64,000 nt of DNA from Streptomyces pilosus (GCF_014649835.1 NZ_BMTU01000001.1:744001-808000); one strand, 5' to 3'. Shown: positions 26,040 through 35,491, numbered from the stretch's first letter. Notes: generated from the letters alone by a model not told the origin. Program-made: numbers and translations.

Positions 26040-27110
26040 ATGACCAGGAACGGGGGCTTCGAGCCCGTCTTCTGCACGATCATCCCGCCGCACGTCCTCG
26101 ACCGGCTCGCGCAGGCCGACGACCCGGCGCTCTCCGGGCCCGCGCGCCGCACCATCCAGCGTGACGCCTACGAGCGCACCCGGCGTCATCTGACCAGCGT
26201 GGTGGGCGCCCCGGCCGTCGCCCTGCTCGCCGACGCCGAGCCCGGAAAGCCGTACCGCACCGTGTACGACGCCCGGCACGGTACCGACCTCCCGGGGACG
26301 AAGGTGCGCGGCGAGGGCGACGCGCCCGGCAAGGACGCCACCGTCAACCGCGCCTACGCCGGTCTGGGCGCCACGTTCGAGCTGCTGCTGAAGGCCTACG
26401 GGCGTGACTCCATCGACGGCGACGGGCTGCCGCTGGACGCGACCGTGCACTACGACGAGGACTACAACAACGCCTTCTGGAACGGCGAGCAGATGGTGTT
26501 CGGCGACGGGGACGGGGAGATCTTCCTCGACTTCACCAACGCCATCGACGTCATCGGCCACGAACTCGCCCACGGCGTCACGCAGTACACCGCGAACCTG
26601 ACGTACTACGGGCAGCCGGGCGCGCTCAACGAGTCGGTGTCGGACGTCATCGGCGCGCTCATCAAGCAGTACACGCTCGGCCAGACCGCCGACCAGGCCG
26701 ACTGGCTGATCGGCGCCGGGCTGCTCGCCCCGCGGGTCACGGGCAAGGCGCTGCGTTCCATGAAGGAGCCGGGCTCGGCGTACGACGACGACGTGCTCGG
26801 CAAGGACCCGCAGCCGGCGACGATGGACGACTACGTCCGCACCGGACGGGACAACGGCGGCGTGCACATCAACTCCGGCATCCCGAACCACGCCTTCTAC
26901 CTGGCGGCCACCACCCTCGGCGGGCACGCCTGGGAGCGGGCCGGGCAGGTCTGGTACGACGTGCTGACCGGCGGCGACCTCACGCAGGACGCGAAGTTCA
27001 CGGACTTCGCCACGCTGACGGTGAAGGCGGCGCGCGCCCGGTACGGCGACGGCGACGAACTGCAGGCCGTGACCAAGGCCTGGGAGCGGGTGGGGGTGCG
27101 GACGCTGTAG
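26040..27110 (+). CDS. protealysin-like M4 metalloprotease
   Basis: Thermolysin-family zinc protease of 356 residues without a signal peptide. The short N-terminal propeptide carries the protealysin PPH motif (PPHVL, 16-20), expected to fill the active site until cleaved. Catalytic HELAH is at 174-178 (zinc His174 and His178, base Glu175), the third ligand Glu198 is in NESVSD, and the proton-donor histidine is in GGVHINSGIPNHAFY in the C-terminal half. Protealysin-type enzymes act inside cells or are released without a Sec signal. The next gene, 21 bp downstream, encodes a probable emfourin-type inhibitor, as in Serratia. ATG 26028 is an alternative start. Confidence 0.92.
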   Translation: MTRNGGFEPVFCTIIPPHVLDRLAQADDPALSGPARRTIQRDAYERTRRHLTSVVGAPAVALLADAEPGKPYRTVYDARHGTDLPGTKVRGEGDAPGKDATVNRAYAGLGATFELLLKAYGRDSIDGDGLPLDATVHYDEDYNNAFWNGEQMVFGDGDGEIFLDFTNAIDVIGHELAHGVTQYTANLTYYGQPGALNESVSDVIGALIKQYTLGQTADQADWLIGAGLLAPRVTGKALRSMKEPGSAYDDDVLGKDPQPATMDDYVRTGRDNGGVHINSGIPNHAFYLAATTLGGHAWERAGQVWYDVLTGGDLTQDAKFTDFATLTVKAARARYGDGDELQAVTKAWERVGVRTL

Positions 27111-27131
27111 TTCCGTACTAGACACGGACCC

Positions 27132-27398
27132 ATGCGCATTCAGGTGAGACGCACGGGCGGATTCGCGGGCATCGAGCGACAGGCCGAGGTGGACACCTCG
27201 GGGCGGGCCGACGCCCACGAGTGGCACGCCCTGGCCGAGCGTGTCCTGGCCGGCGGCCGGGGCACGCCGCCGACGGGGGTGCCGGACGGCTTCGCCTACC
27301 GGATCACGGTGGACGGCAGGTCGGTGTACTGCGCGGATCCCCGGCTGTCGGACGAGCAGCGCGCGCTGATCCGCAGAGTGCTCAAGGAGGGCGCGTAA
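27132..27398 (+). CDS. emfourin-type inhibitor of the M4 protease
   Basis: An 88-residue protein directly after the M4 protease in a bicistronic unit. The N-terminus MRIQVRRTGGFAGIERQAEVDT has the strand plus GGFAG pattern of emfourin, the slow-tight-binding protealysin inhibitor; the rest is a helix (AHEWHALAERVLAG) and a beta-hairpin (GFAYRITVDGRSVYCADP) and an acidic/basic helix. No signal peptide, matching a cytosolic partner. The assignment rests on position, size and N-terminal motif; the fold cannot be confirmed here. It would keep the protease inactive inside the cell. Confidence 0.8.
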   Translation: MRIQVRRTGGFAGIERQAEVDTSGRADAHEWHALAERVLAGGRGTPPTGVPDGFAYRITVDGRSVYCADPRLSDEQRALIRRVLKEGA

Positions 27399-27419
27399 CC
27401 GTCTTCCGGCGCAGGGGCG

Positions 27420-27456
27420 TTGACGTGGCCGACCGGCTGTGCGGATGATCCGGGCC
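27420..27456 (+). promoter_or_regulatory. probable leaderless promoter of the GH1 gene
   Basis: TTGACG (27420-27425), 18-bp spacer, GATGAT (27444-27449), then seven bases and ATG 27457. There is no Shine-Dalgarno. This decides the start over the in-frame GTG 27439 and ATG 27445, which lie inside the promoter. Confidence 0.6.
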
Positions 27457-28770
27457 ATGGCGACGACGAAGGCGATGCCCCGCTTCCCGGACGGTTTCCT
27501 GTGGGGTGTGTCGACCTCGGCACACCAGATCGAGGGGGCGGTGGACGAGCGGGAGCCGTCCGTGTGGGACGTGTTCTCGGCGGAGCCGGGGCGGGTGCGG
27601 GACGGTTCGACGGCGGCGGTGGCCTGCGACCACGTCCACCGGCACGCGGAGGACGTGGCGCTGCTGGCCGGCCTGGGCGTGGACGCGTACCGCTTCTCCG
27701 TCTCCTGGCCGAGGGTGCTGGCCAAGGGAGGTCTGGACTTCTACGACCGGCTGGTCGACGACCTGTGCGCGGCGGGCGTGCGGCCGGTGCCGACGCTGTT
27801 CCACTGGGACCTGCCGGTCGGTCTCGACTGGCTGGAGCGGGACACGGCCGATCGGTTCGCGGAGTACGTGACGGAGGTCGCCGGGCGGCTGGGCGACCGG
27901 GTGCGCACGTGGATCACGCTCAACGAGCCCGCCGAGCACACCCTGCTGGGGCACGCGCTGGGCGTGCACGCGCCGGGCAGGAACCTGCTGTTCGACGCGC
28001 TGCCGGTGGCCCATCACCAGTTGCTGGCGCACGGGCTGGCGGTGGGGGCCCTGCGGGCGGCGGGGTCCGGCGACATCGGGATCGCCAACTCGCACGCGCC
28101 GACCTGGCCGGCCTCCGAGGACGAGGCGGACGTGACGGCGGCCGGCTTCTACGACGCCCTGCTGAACCGGATGTTCGCCGACCCGCTGCTGCTCGGCCGC
28201 TACCCGGAGGGCATCGGCGAGCTGATGCCGGGCGACGTCGAGGCGGACCTGGAGGTCATCGCGGCGCCGCTGGACTGGTACGGGATCAACTACTACGCGC
28301 CGACGCGGGTGGGCGCTCCGCAGGGCACGGAGATCGATTTCGGCGGGGTGCGGATGCCGGCCGAACTGCCCTTCTCCGTGCGGGAGATCGAAGGGCGTCC
28401 GGTGACGGACTTCGGCTGGCCGGTGGTCCCGGAGGCGCTGACGGAGGTCCTCACCACCTTCCGTGCCCGCTACGGCGACCGGCTGCCCCCGGTGGTCGTC
28501 ACGGAGAACGGCTGCGCCTACGAGGGTCTGGACGACCGGGACCGCATCGCCTACCTCGACGGCCACCTGCGCGCCCTGCACCGGGCGCTGGAGGCGGGCG
28601 TGGACGTACGCGGCTACTTCGTGTGGTCCCTGCTGGACAACTTCGAGTGGGCGGAGGGCTACGCCCGCCGCTTCGGGCTGGTCCACGTCGACTTCGGCAC
28701 GCTGGAGCGGACCCCGAAGGCGTCGTACGGCTGGTTCAGGGACGTGCTGCGCGCGCAGCGCGGCGGCTGA
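27457..28770 (+). CDS. glycoside hydrolase family 1 beta-glucosidase
   Basis: Retaining beta-glycosidase of 437 residues, slightly short for GH1. The N-terminus PDGFLWGVSTSAHQIEGA is the GH1 signature; the acid/base glutamate is in TLNEPAEH and the nucleophile glutamate in VVTENGCAYE. The C-terminal WSLLDNFEWAEGYARRFGLVHVDF and the sugar-subsite tryptophans are intact. No signal peptide, so it works on imported cellobiose-like sugars or glucoside conjugates. It stands alone on the plus strand; its TGA directly abuts the era stop on the other strand. Confidence 0.93.
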   Translation: MATTKAMPRFPDGFLWGVSTSAHQIEGAVDEREPSVWDVFSAEPGRVRDGSTAAVACDHVHRHAEDVALLAGLGVDAYRFSVSWPRVLAKGGLDFYDRLVDDLCAAGVRPVPTLFHWDLPVGLDWLERDTADRFAEYVTEVAGRLGDRVRTWITLNEPAEHTLLGHALGVHAPGRNLLFDALPVAHHQLLAHGLAVGALRAAGSGDIGIANSHAPTWPASEDEADVTAAGFYDALLNRMFADPLLLGRYPEGIGELMPGDVEADLEVIAAPLDWYGINYYAPTRVGAPQGTEIDFGGVRMPAELPFSVREIEGRPVTDFGWPVVPEALTEVLTTFRARYGDRLPPVVVTENGCAYEGLDDRDRIAYLDGHLRALHRALEAGVDVRGYFVWSLLDNFEWAEGYARRFGLVHVDFGTLERTPKASYGWFRDVLRAQRGG

Positions 28771-29724
28771 TCAGAAACCCAGGCGGCGCAGCTGCTTCGG
28801 GTCGCGCTGCCAGTCCTTGGCCACCTTCACGTGGAGGTCCAGGAACACCGGGGTTCCGAGCAGCGCCTCGATCTGCTGGCGGGACTTGATGCCGACGTCC
28901 TTCAGGCGCTTGCCCTTGGGGCCGATGACGATGCCCTTCTGGCTGGGGCGCTCGATGAAGAGGTTGGCGTGGATGTCCAGGAGGGGCTTGTCGGCGGGGC
29001 GGTCCTCGCGCGGGAGCATCTCCTCGACGACCACGGCGATGGAGTGCGGCAGTTCGTCGCGGACGCCTTCCAGGGCCGCCTCGCGGATCAGCTCCGCGAC
29101 CATGACCTGCTCGGGCTCGTCGGTGAGGTCGCCCTCGGGGTAGAGGGCGGGGCCCTCCGGCATGAGCGGGATCAGGAGGTCGGCGAGCAGGTCGACCTGC
29201 CGGCCGGCGGTAGCCGACACCGGGACGATCTCGGCCCAGGTGATGCCCAGTTCCCGGCCGAGCTGGTCGACGGCGATCAGCTGTTCGGCCAGGGCCTTGC
29301 CGTCCACCAGGTCGGTCTTGGTGACGATGGCGACCTTCGGGGTCTTCTTGATCCCGGCGAGTTCCTTGGCGATGAAGCGGTCACCGGGGCCGATCTTCTG
29401 GTCCGCCGGGAGGCAGAAGCCGATCACGTCGACCTCGGCCCACGTGGTGCGCACCACGTCGTTCAGCCGCTCGCCGAGGAGGGTGCGCGGTTTGTGCAGG
29501 CCGGGGGTGTCCACCAGGATCAGCTGCGCGTCCGGGCGGTGCACGATGCCGCGCACGGTGTGCCGGGTGGTCTGCGGCCGGTTGGAGGTGATCGCCACCT
29601 TCTGCCCGACCAGAGCGTTCGTGAGGGTGGACTTGCCCGCGTTGGGGCGGCCCACGAAGCAGGCGAAACCGGCCCTGTGGACGGCCTCGGCCGGCTGCTC
29701 GGATGACTGGGTACGAACGCTCAT
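28771..29724 (-). CDS. era: GTPase Era
   Basis: Ribosome-associated GTPase needed for 16S rRNA maturation and 30S assembly. The 317-residue protein has G1 GRPNAGKST (25-33), the switch with RPQTTRHT, G3 DTPG, G4 TKTD, G5 SAT, and a C-terminal KH domain with GIVIGPKGKRLKDVGIKSRQQIE. ATG 29724 is the preferred start; ATG 29733 would place GGGAG too close. In Streptomyces it belongs to the ybeY-phoH neighbourhood, but here a secreted-protein gene and others separate it. Its stop codon TCA/TGA abuts that of the GH1 gene with zero spacing. Confidence 0.97.
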   Translation of the reverse strand: MSVRTQSSEQPAEAVHRAGFACFVGRPNAGKSTLTNALVGQKVAITSNRPQTTRHTVRGIVHRPDAQLILVDTPGLHKPRTLLGERLNDVVRTTWAEVDVIGFCLPADQKIGPGDRFIAKELAGIKKTPKVAIVTKTDLVDGKALAEQLIAVDQLGRELGITWAEIVPVSATAGRQVDLLADLLIPLMPEGPALYPEGDLTDEPEQVMVAELIREAALEGVRDELPHSIAVVVEEMLPREDRPADKPLLDIHANLFIERPSQKGIVIGPKGKRLKDVGIKSRQQIEALLGTPVFLDLHVKVAKDWQRDPKQLRRLGF

Positions 29725-29781
29725 GCCGCCCATTCTCCCTGATGCCGGGAGCCGCGCCGCACCACCGTCCGCAACGGGGCC

Positions 29782-29809
29782 GGACCGGGCGCCCGTGGGT
29801 GCCCGGTCC
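29782..29809 (-). terminator. hairpin after the secreted-protein gene
   Basis: Near-perfect 13-bp inverted repeat, GGACCGGGCGCCC (29782-29794) with GGGTGCCCGGTCC (29797-29809), one G/T mismatch, two-base loop. It lies 15 bp after the stop at 29824 and before era. Confidence 0.6.
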
Positions 29810-29823
29810 GGCCCCCGGTGGGC

Positions 29824-30303
29824 TCAGTCGAAGACGAACGGGCCCGGCGCCTGGGGTCCGGTCGCCGCGCAGGTGATGGTGATGAAGCCGAACGCGGTCA
29901 CCTTCAGGGTGCCGCCGAACGCCTCCAGGCTGTCGCCGGAGGCCACGGTGCCGGTGAGCGGGCCGACCTCGAGGGCGTCGCCGGCCGCCATGGCCGGGTT
30001 CCTGGTGCCCTTGAGGACGGTGGTGCCGCCGCCGGCCTTCACCATCGTCAGCTGCGAGACGAGGGAGTCCTTGGCGAGGGCGACGGGCGCCGTGACCGCG
30101 GAGGTGGTGAGGGTGACGGTGGCGGACGTGCCGTTCTGGGTCGCTGTCAGGGTGGCCGCGCCGCCGCCCCAGGTCCCGCAGTCGGCGTTGACGGTCGCCG
30201 CCCCGGGGGCGACGGCCGCCGCGGCGGGGGCGAAGGCGAGTCCGCAGACCGCGAGAGCGCCTGCCGCCAGGGACAGACCCGTTCCGAATCGCTTGCCTCT
30301 CAT
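29824..30303 (-). CDS. small secreted protein of unknown function
   Basis: A 159-residue protein with a Sec signal peptide (MRGKRFGTGLSLAAGALAVCGLAF, cleavage near AAA-AV at about residue 30). The mature part is rich in Thr, Ala, Gly and Val with alternating polar/apolar residues (ATLTATQNGTSATVTLTTSAV), so an all-beta fold is likely, and has two cysteines (CGTWGG and ITITCAATG) that could form one disulfide. No known family. AAGGGAG lies ten bases before ATG 30303. Three 16-bp direct repeats sit immediately upstream. Isolated on the minus strand between era and the CDA-like gene, so probably monocistronic and a later insertion into a conserved block. Confidence 0.75.
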   Translation of the reverse strand: MRGKRFGTGLSLAAGALAVCGLAFAPAAAAVAPGAATVNADCGTWGGGAATLTATQNGTSATVTLTTSAVTAPVALAKDSLVSQLTMVKAGGGTTVLKGTRNPAMAAGDALEVGPLTGTVASGDSLEAFGGTLKVTAFGFITITCAATGPQAPGPFVFD

Positions 30304-30319
30304 GGGATTCCGGCTCCCT

Positions 30320-30367
30320 TTCCGTGTGGGGGGAGTTCCGTGTGGGGGGAACTCCGTCGGGGGAACT
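30320..30367. repeat. three 16-bp direct repeats upstream of secreted-protein gene
   Basis: TTCCGTGTGGGGGGAG (30320-30335), TTCCGTGTGGGGGGAA (30336-30351) and a degenerate third copy CTCCGTCGGGGGAAC (30352-30366). They begin 17 bp from the ATG of the secreted-protein gene and occupy its 5' untranslated or promoter region. The reverse strand of each reads TCCCCCCACACGGAA. Such an array could be a binding site for a repressor or a slippage product. Confidence 0.75.
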
Positions 30368-30536
30368 GTTCGCGGAACTGATCGGCAGATGGGGTCCGGA
30401 CCCGCTGCGTGACGCCGGCCGCCCGCGACATCTCGCCGGGACCGGCGTTTCCATTGATGCGCGGGGGGAGAGGGCGCGACAAGGTGGATATCCGGCCTAT
30501 CGACCGGTGGTGACACATGCGGAGCGGGCCGGTGCG

Positions 30537-30890
30537 TCAGCCCGCGGTGAGCGTCTCCCGCACCGTTCCGTCCGGGCCGGCCAGCAGCACCGCGGTGCCG
30601 GGCCCGCCGAGGTCCCGTACGGCCGCCCGGTCCTCGGCCGGCACCGTCTCCGCCGCCGTCACCACGGCCGCCGCCTCCAGGGAGGTCGCGCCGGACGCCA
30701 CGGCCATCGCCACCGCCGTCCGCAGGGCGCTCAGCTTCAGGGAGTCCAGGGCCACGGTCCCGGCGGCGTAGGTCCGCCCGGTCTCGTCGCGTACGGCGGC
30801 CCCCTCGGGCACCCCGTTGCGGGCCCGCACGGAGCGGGCCAGGGTGACGATCTTGCGGTCCTCGGGGTCGAGGGCGGTGGTGTCGGTCAT
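30537..30890 (-). CDS. cytidine-deaminase-like protein lacking zinc ligands
   Basis: A 117-residue protein with the cytidine deaminase outline: DRKIVTLARSVRARNG, GAAVRDETGRTYAAGTVALDSLKLSALRTAVAMAVASGA, then a beta strand and VRDLGGPGTAVLLAGPDG. The zinc-site motifs (C/H-A-E and P-C-x-x-C) are absent: LKLSALRTAV replaces HAE-type sequence and no PCxxC follows. It is therefore likely non-catalytic. Streptomyces genomes carry this gene near era; it may be annotated as deaminase elsewhere. It follows the MmcQ-type gene by 20 bp; a TTATGC seven bases before the ATG could also give a leaderless promoter. Confidence 0.72.
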   Translation of the reverse strand: MTDTTALDPEDRKIVTLARSVRARNGVPEGAAVRDETGRTYAAGTVALDSLKLSALRTAVAMAVASGATSLEAAAVVTAAETVPAEDRAAVRDLGGPGTAVLLAGPDGTVRETLTAG

Positions 30891-30910
30891 GATCCGAGCA
30901 TAAGGGGGGC

Positions 30911-31270
30911 TCAGGGACGGTCGAGGCGGAGGCGCTCGGCCCGCGGGAGACCGGCCACGACCAGGTCGTACGAGTCCTCCACCAGTTCCCGGACCAGGCG
31001 GTCCGGGAGGGCTCCGTCGACCGTCACCGTGTTCCAGTGGCGCTTGTTCATGTGGTAGCCGGGGGCGATCAGGTCCGGGTGCTCGGCGCGGAGCCGGACC
31101 GCGTCCTCCGGGTCGCACTTGAGGTTGACCGTGAGGGGCCGCGCGTCCAGCGCCGTGAGGGCGAACAGCTTGCCGCACACCTTGAACACCGAGGTTTCGG
31201 GGTTGAAGGGGAAGTCCTCCACGGCGGCGCCGAAGGACAGACACAGGGCACGCAGCTCTCCCGGCGTCAC
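30911..31270 (-). CDS. MmcQ/YjbR family DNA-binding-fold protein
   Basis: A 119-residue protein of the MmcQ/YjbR (CyaY-like) family. Visible are LRALCLSFGAAVEDFPFNPETSVFKVCGKLFAL, LTVNLKCDPEDAVRLRAEHPDLIAPGYHMNKRHWNTVTV and the C-terminal LVRELVEDSYDLVVAGL, which are the standard blocks. The cellular role of the family is poorly defined. GTG 31270 overlaps the stop of the CBS-domain gene (GTGA), so it is coupled into the same operon as ybeY. Confidence 0.88.
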   Translation of the reverse strand: MTPGELRALCLSFGAAVEDFPFNPETSVFKVCGKLFALTALDARPLTVNLKCDPEDAVRLRAEHPDLIAPGYHMNKRHWNTVTVDGALPDRLVRELVEDSYDLVVAGLPRAERLRLDRP

Positions 31271-32577
31271 TCCGGCCCGTCCTCCTCCCCGCCCGGCGGG
31301 TCCGCGGGCCCCACCGGCTCCACCAGCACCGTCACGATCTTGTTCCGGCGGCCGGCCGACGCCTCCGCGGTCAGCCGCAGCCGGCGCTCGTCGGGCAGCT
31401 CGACCACGGACGACGCGCCCGCGATCGGCACCCGGCCGAGATGCTTGGCGAGCAGGCCGCCGACGGTCTCCACGTCCTCGTCGTCGTACTCCTCCAGCCC
31501 GTACAGCTCGCCGAGGTCGGTGATGTCGAGGCGGGCGGTGACCCGGTGACGGTCCTCGCCCAGCTCCTCCACCGGCGGGATCTCCCGGTCGTACTCGTCG
31601 GTGATCTCGCCGACGATCTCCTCCAGGATGTCCTCGATGGTGACGATGCCCGCGGTGCCGCCGTACTCGTCGACGGCGACGGCCACGTGGTTGCGCTGCT
31701 TCTGCATCTCGCGCAGCAGGTCACCGGCGTTCTTCGTGTCGGGTACGAAGAACGCCGGGCGCATCGCGGTGGACACCAGTTCGCTCTCGGCGTCCCGGCT
31801 GATGTGCGTCTTGCGCGCGAGGTCCTTGAGGTAGACGATCCCGACGATGTCGTCCTCGTTCTCGCCGGTCACCGGGATGCGGGAGAACCCGGAGCGCAGG
31901 GCGAGGGTGAGGGCCTGGCGGATGGTCTTGTACCGCTCGATGACCACCAGGTCGGTGCGCGGCACCATCACCTCGCGCACGAGCGTGTCGCCGAGCTCGA
32001 AGACGGAGTGCACCATGCGGCGCTCCTCGTCCTCGATCAGCGACTCCTTCTCCGCGAGGTCCACCATCGCGCGCAGCTCCGCCTCGGAGGCGAAGGGGCC
32101 TCGCCGGAAGCCCTTGCCGGGGGTGAGCGCGTTGCCGATGAGGATGAGGAGCGACGGGATCGGGCCCATGATCCTGGCGAGCGGCACCAGGACGTACGCG
32201 GCGGCCGTGGCGGTGTTCAGCGGGTGCTGGCGGCCGATGGTGCGCGGGGACACGCCGACGGCGACGTAGGAGACGAGGACCATGACCGCGATGGCGATCA
32301 GCAGCGCCTCGGCCGTCCCGTCGAACTCGCGCAGGCAGCCGTAGGTGATCAGGGAGGCGGCGGCCATCTCGCAGACGACGCGGACCAGCAGCGCCACGTT
32401 GAGGTAGCGGGTGGGGTCGGCGGCGATGCGGGCGAGCTGGGCGCTGCCCCGGCGGCCGGACCGTACGGCTTCCTCGGCGCGGAAGCTGGAGACGCGCGCG
32501 ATGCCGGCCTCCGCGGAGGCGGCCAGCCAGGCGATGACGACGAGGCCGATCGCGCCGAGGACGAGTGTCGGACTCAT
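31267..32577 (-). CDS. CNNM/CorC-type membrane protein with CBS pair
   Basis: A 436-residue hemolysin C-like/CNNM transporter regulator. It has an N-terminal membrane domain (DUF21) with about three to four hydrophobic segments (1-22, 68-85, 92-115, 130-155), then two CBS domains from about residue 215 ([23 protein letters not shown], and [23 protein letters not shown]) and a C-terminal CorC/HlyC domain. CNNM homologues export Mg2+ and sense it through the CBS pair; Co/Mg efflux is a reasonable role. ATG 32577 overlaps the ybeY stop (ATGA). The gene order phoH-ybeY-CNNM is the standard actinobacterial one. Confidence 0.92.
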   Translation of the reverse strand: MSPTLVLGAIGLVVIAWLAASAEAGIARVSSFRAEEAVRSGRRGSAQLARIAADPTRYLNVALLVRVVCEMAAASLITYGCLREFDGTAEALLIAIAVMVLVSYVAVGVSPRTIGRQHPLNTATAAAYVLVPLARIMGPIPSLLILIGNALTPGKGFRRGPFASEAELRAMVDLAEKESLIEDEERRMVHSVFELGDTLVREVMVPRTDLVVIERYKTIRQALTLALRSGFSRIPVTGENEDDIVGIVYLKDLARKTHISRDAESELVSTAMRPAFFVPDTKNAGDLLREMQKQRNHVAVAVDEYGGTAGIVTIEDILEEIVGEITDEYDREIPPVEELGEDRHRVTARLDITDLGELYGLEEYDDEDVETVGGLLAKHLGRVPIAGASSVVELPDERRLRLTAEASAGRRNKIVTVLVEPVGPADPPGGEEDGPE

Positions 32578-33071
32578 GAGACGGTCGGGGCGGGGGACGG
32601 GCCGGTCAGGCCCTTCTCCGCGCGCCAGCCGTCCACGATGGCGGCCTGGAGACCGAACATCTCGGCCTTCTCGTCCGCCTCCTCGTGGTCGTACCCCAGC
32701 AGGTGCAGCACACCGTGGACGGTGAGCAGTTGCAGCTCCTCGTCCATGGTGTGCCGCGTCGGGGCGTCCTGGCCCTGCCGGGCGGCGACCTCGGGGCAGA
32801 GCACGATGTCGCCGAGCAGCCCCTGCGGGGGCTCGTCGTCGTCCTTGGACGGCGGCCGCAGCTCGTCCATCGGGAACGACATGACGTCCGTCGGCCCGGG
32901 CAGGTCCATCCACTGGATGTGGAGCTGCTCCATGGCGTCGGCGTCCACGACGATCACCGAGAGCTCGGAGAGCGGGTGGATGCGCATGCGCGCGAGCGCG
33001 TAGCGGGCGATGTCGAGGATCGCCTGCTCGTCGACCTCGGTGCCGGACTCGTTGTTGACGTCGATCGACAT
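32574..33071 (-). CDS. ybeY: endoribonuclease YbeY
   Basis: Zinc-dependent rRNA-processing and quality-control endonuclease, 165 residues. The metal-binding H-x3-H-x5-H is seen as [13 protein letters not shown] in the C-terminal part, with the preceding conserved [10 protein letters not shown] and [10 protein letters not shown] blocks. ATG 33071 starts 12 bp after the phoH stop. It overlaps the CNNM gene. The last 15 residues are proline-rich and variable. Assignment is secure. Confidence 0.96.
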   Translation of the reverse strand: MSIDVNNESGTEVDEQAILDIARYALARMRIHPLSELSVIVVDADAMEQLHIQWMDLPGPTDVMSFPMDELRPPSKDDDEPPQGLLGDIVLCPEVAARQGQDAPTRHTMDEELQLLTVHGVLHLLGYDHEEADEKAEMFGLQAAIVDGWRAEKGLTGPSPAPTVS

Positions 33072-33083
33072 CTGGTGCTCGGT

Positions 33084-34154
<1,071 letters not shown>

Positions 34155-34246
34155 GGGCCGGCTCTGAAGGCCTGCGGATCCTCCTCGTCACGGCCGCGCA
34201 CCGGAGGGCGGCCTCGCGATTCCCAGGGTACGACGGAGGACTGACA

Positions 34247-34261
34247 AGCCCGTAGGGCTTT
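34247..34261 (-). terminator. short hairpin between sugar kinase and phoH
   Basis: AAGCCC (34247-34252) and GGGCTT (34256-34261) with a three-base loop. On the minus strand it lies about 50 bp after the PfkB-type gene and on either strand a few T residues follow one arm. Likely terminator for the kinase gene. Confidence 0.5.
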
Positions 34262-34311
34262 TCGTACCGGCTCGCCTCCGCGTCGCGGGCGGGGCGGTGG
34301 GCTGCCGGCCG

Positions 34312-35436
34312 TCAGGCCGACCGGCGGAAGCCGATCGTCGGCACCGCACGCCGCAGCGGCCAGGGCCGCACGAGTTCCTCCGACACCAGGCCGGCCAGGA
34401 AGGCGTAGCGCCGCAGCGCCGAGGGGTCCTGTCCCTCGACCGACTGCACCCTGCGCCACCACGCGCCGATCTCCGCCCATCCCGGCGCCGACAGCGATCC
34501 TCCGAACTCCTGCACGGACAGCGCCGCCGTGAGTCCGGCGAAGGCGAGCCGGTCGGCCAGCGGCCACCCCGCCAGGCTCCCGGTGACGAAGCCGGCCACG
34601 AACACGTCGCCGGCGCCCGTCGGGTCGAGCGCCTCCACCTCGATCGCGGGCACCGAGGCCGTCTCCCCCGTGCGCCGGTCGACCGCGTAGGCGCCCTCCG
34701 CGCCCAGGGTGACCACCGCGACCGGTACGTGCTCGGTGAGGGCGTGCGCGGCCGCGCGCGGGCAGTCGGTGCCGGTGTACCGCATGGCCTCGTCCGCGTT
34801 GGGCAGGAACGCCTCGCAGTGCCGCAGGTCGGGCAGCCGGGCGAGGTCCCAGGCCCCGCTGTCGTCCCAGCCGACGTCGCCGAAGATCCTCGCCCCCTTG
34901 CGGGCGGCCTGCGCGATCCAGGGCGCGACGCGACCGGGGGTGAGGGAGGCGACGGCGGCCCGCGCGCGCGGCGGGCAGTCGGGTGCCGGTTCCTCCGGGG
35001 GCGGTTCGTGGCCGTGGGAGACCATGGTGCGCTCGCCCTCGTACGCCATGGAGACGGTGACCGGCGAGTGCCAGCCGGGCACGGTGCGCGACGGGGAGAG
35101 GTCGATGCCTTCGCCCTGCTCCAGGGTGTCCCAGCAGTACTCGCCGTAGTGGTCGCTGCCGAAGGCGGCCGCGAGGGAGGTGCGCAGGCCGAGCCGGGCC
35201 AGGGCGGTGGCCATGTTGGCGACGCCACCGGGGCTCGACCCCATCCCGCGCGCCCAGGACTCGGTCCCGCGCACGGGGGCGGAGTCGAGGCCGGTGAAGA
35301 CGATGTCGAGGAAGACCGTGCCGGTGAGGTACACGTCCCAGGGCGGGTCGTGCGGGGTGCGCAGGGCGGCGAGGGGATCGAGCGGGGACGGGCGGTCGGG
35401 TCCCTCGTCGCGTGCCTTCCCGGTGGACGCCATCAC
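34312..35436 (-). CDS. PfkB-family carbohydrate kinase
   Basis: A 374-residue ribokinase-type sugar kinase. Motif 1 is visible as GGVANMATALARLGL, and the catalytic DPTGAGD near residue 255 (base Asp in EALDPTGAGDVFVAGFV), with the ATP-site VVTLGAEGAYA. After the core the protein ends in an extra ~80-residue helical tail (EIGAWWRRVQSVEGQDPSALRRYAFLAGLV). The substrate is not visible. GTG 35436 (or ATG 35433) follows AGGGAG. A perfect 16-bp palindrome matching CRP lies 56 bp upstream. It follows glucarate dehydratase by 100 bp on the same strand, which suggests sugar or sugar-acid catabolism. Confidence 0.85.
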   Translation of the reverse strand: MMASTGKARDEGPDRPSPLDPLAALRTPHDPPWDVYLTGTVFLDIVFTGLDSAPVRGTESWARGMGSSPGGVANMATALARLGLRTSLAAAFGSDHYGEYCWDTLEQGEGIDLSPSRTVPGWHSPVTVSMAYEGERTMVSHGHEPPPEEPAPDCPPRARAAVASLTPGRVAPWIAQAARKGARIFGDVGWDDSGAWDLARLPDLRHCEAFLPNADEAMRYTGTDCPRAAAHALTEHVPVAVVTLGAEGAYAVDRRTGETASVPAIEVEALDPTGAGDVFVAGFVTGSLAGWPLADRLAFAGLTAALSVQEFGGSLSAPGWAEIGAWWRRVQSVEGQDPSALRRYAFLAGLVSEELVRPWPLRRAVPTIGFRRSA

Positions 35437-35491
35437 GGTGCGCTCCCTGACATGGTGCGGATCAGGCCAGTGTGCACCACACCACCGACAA

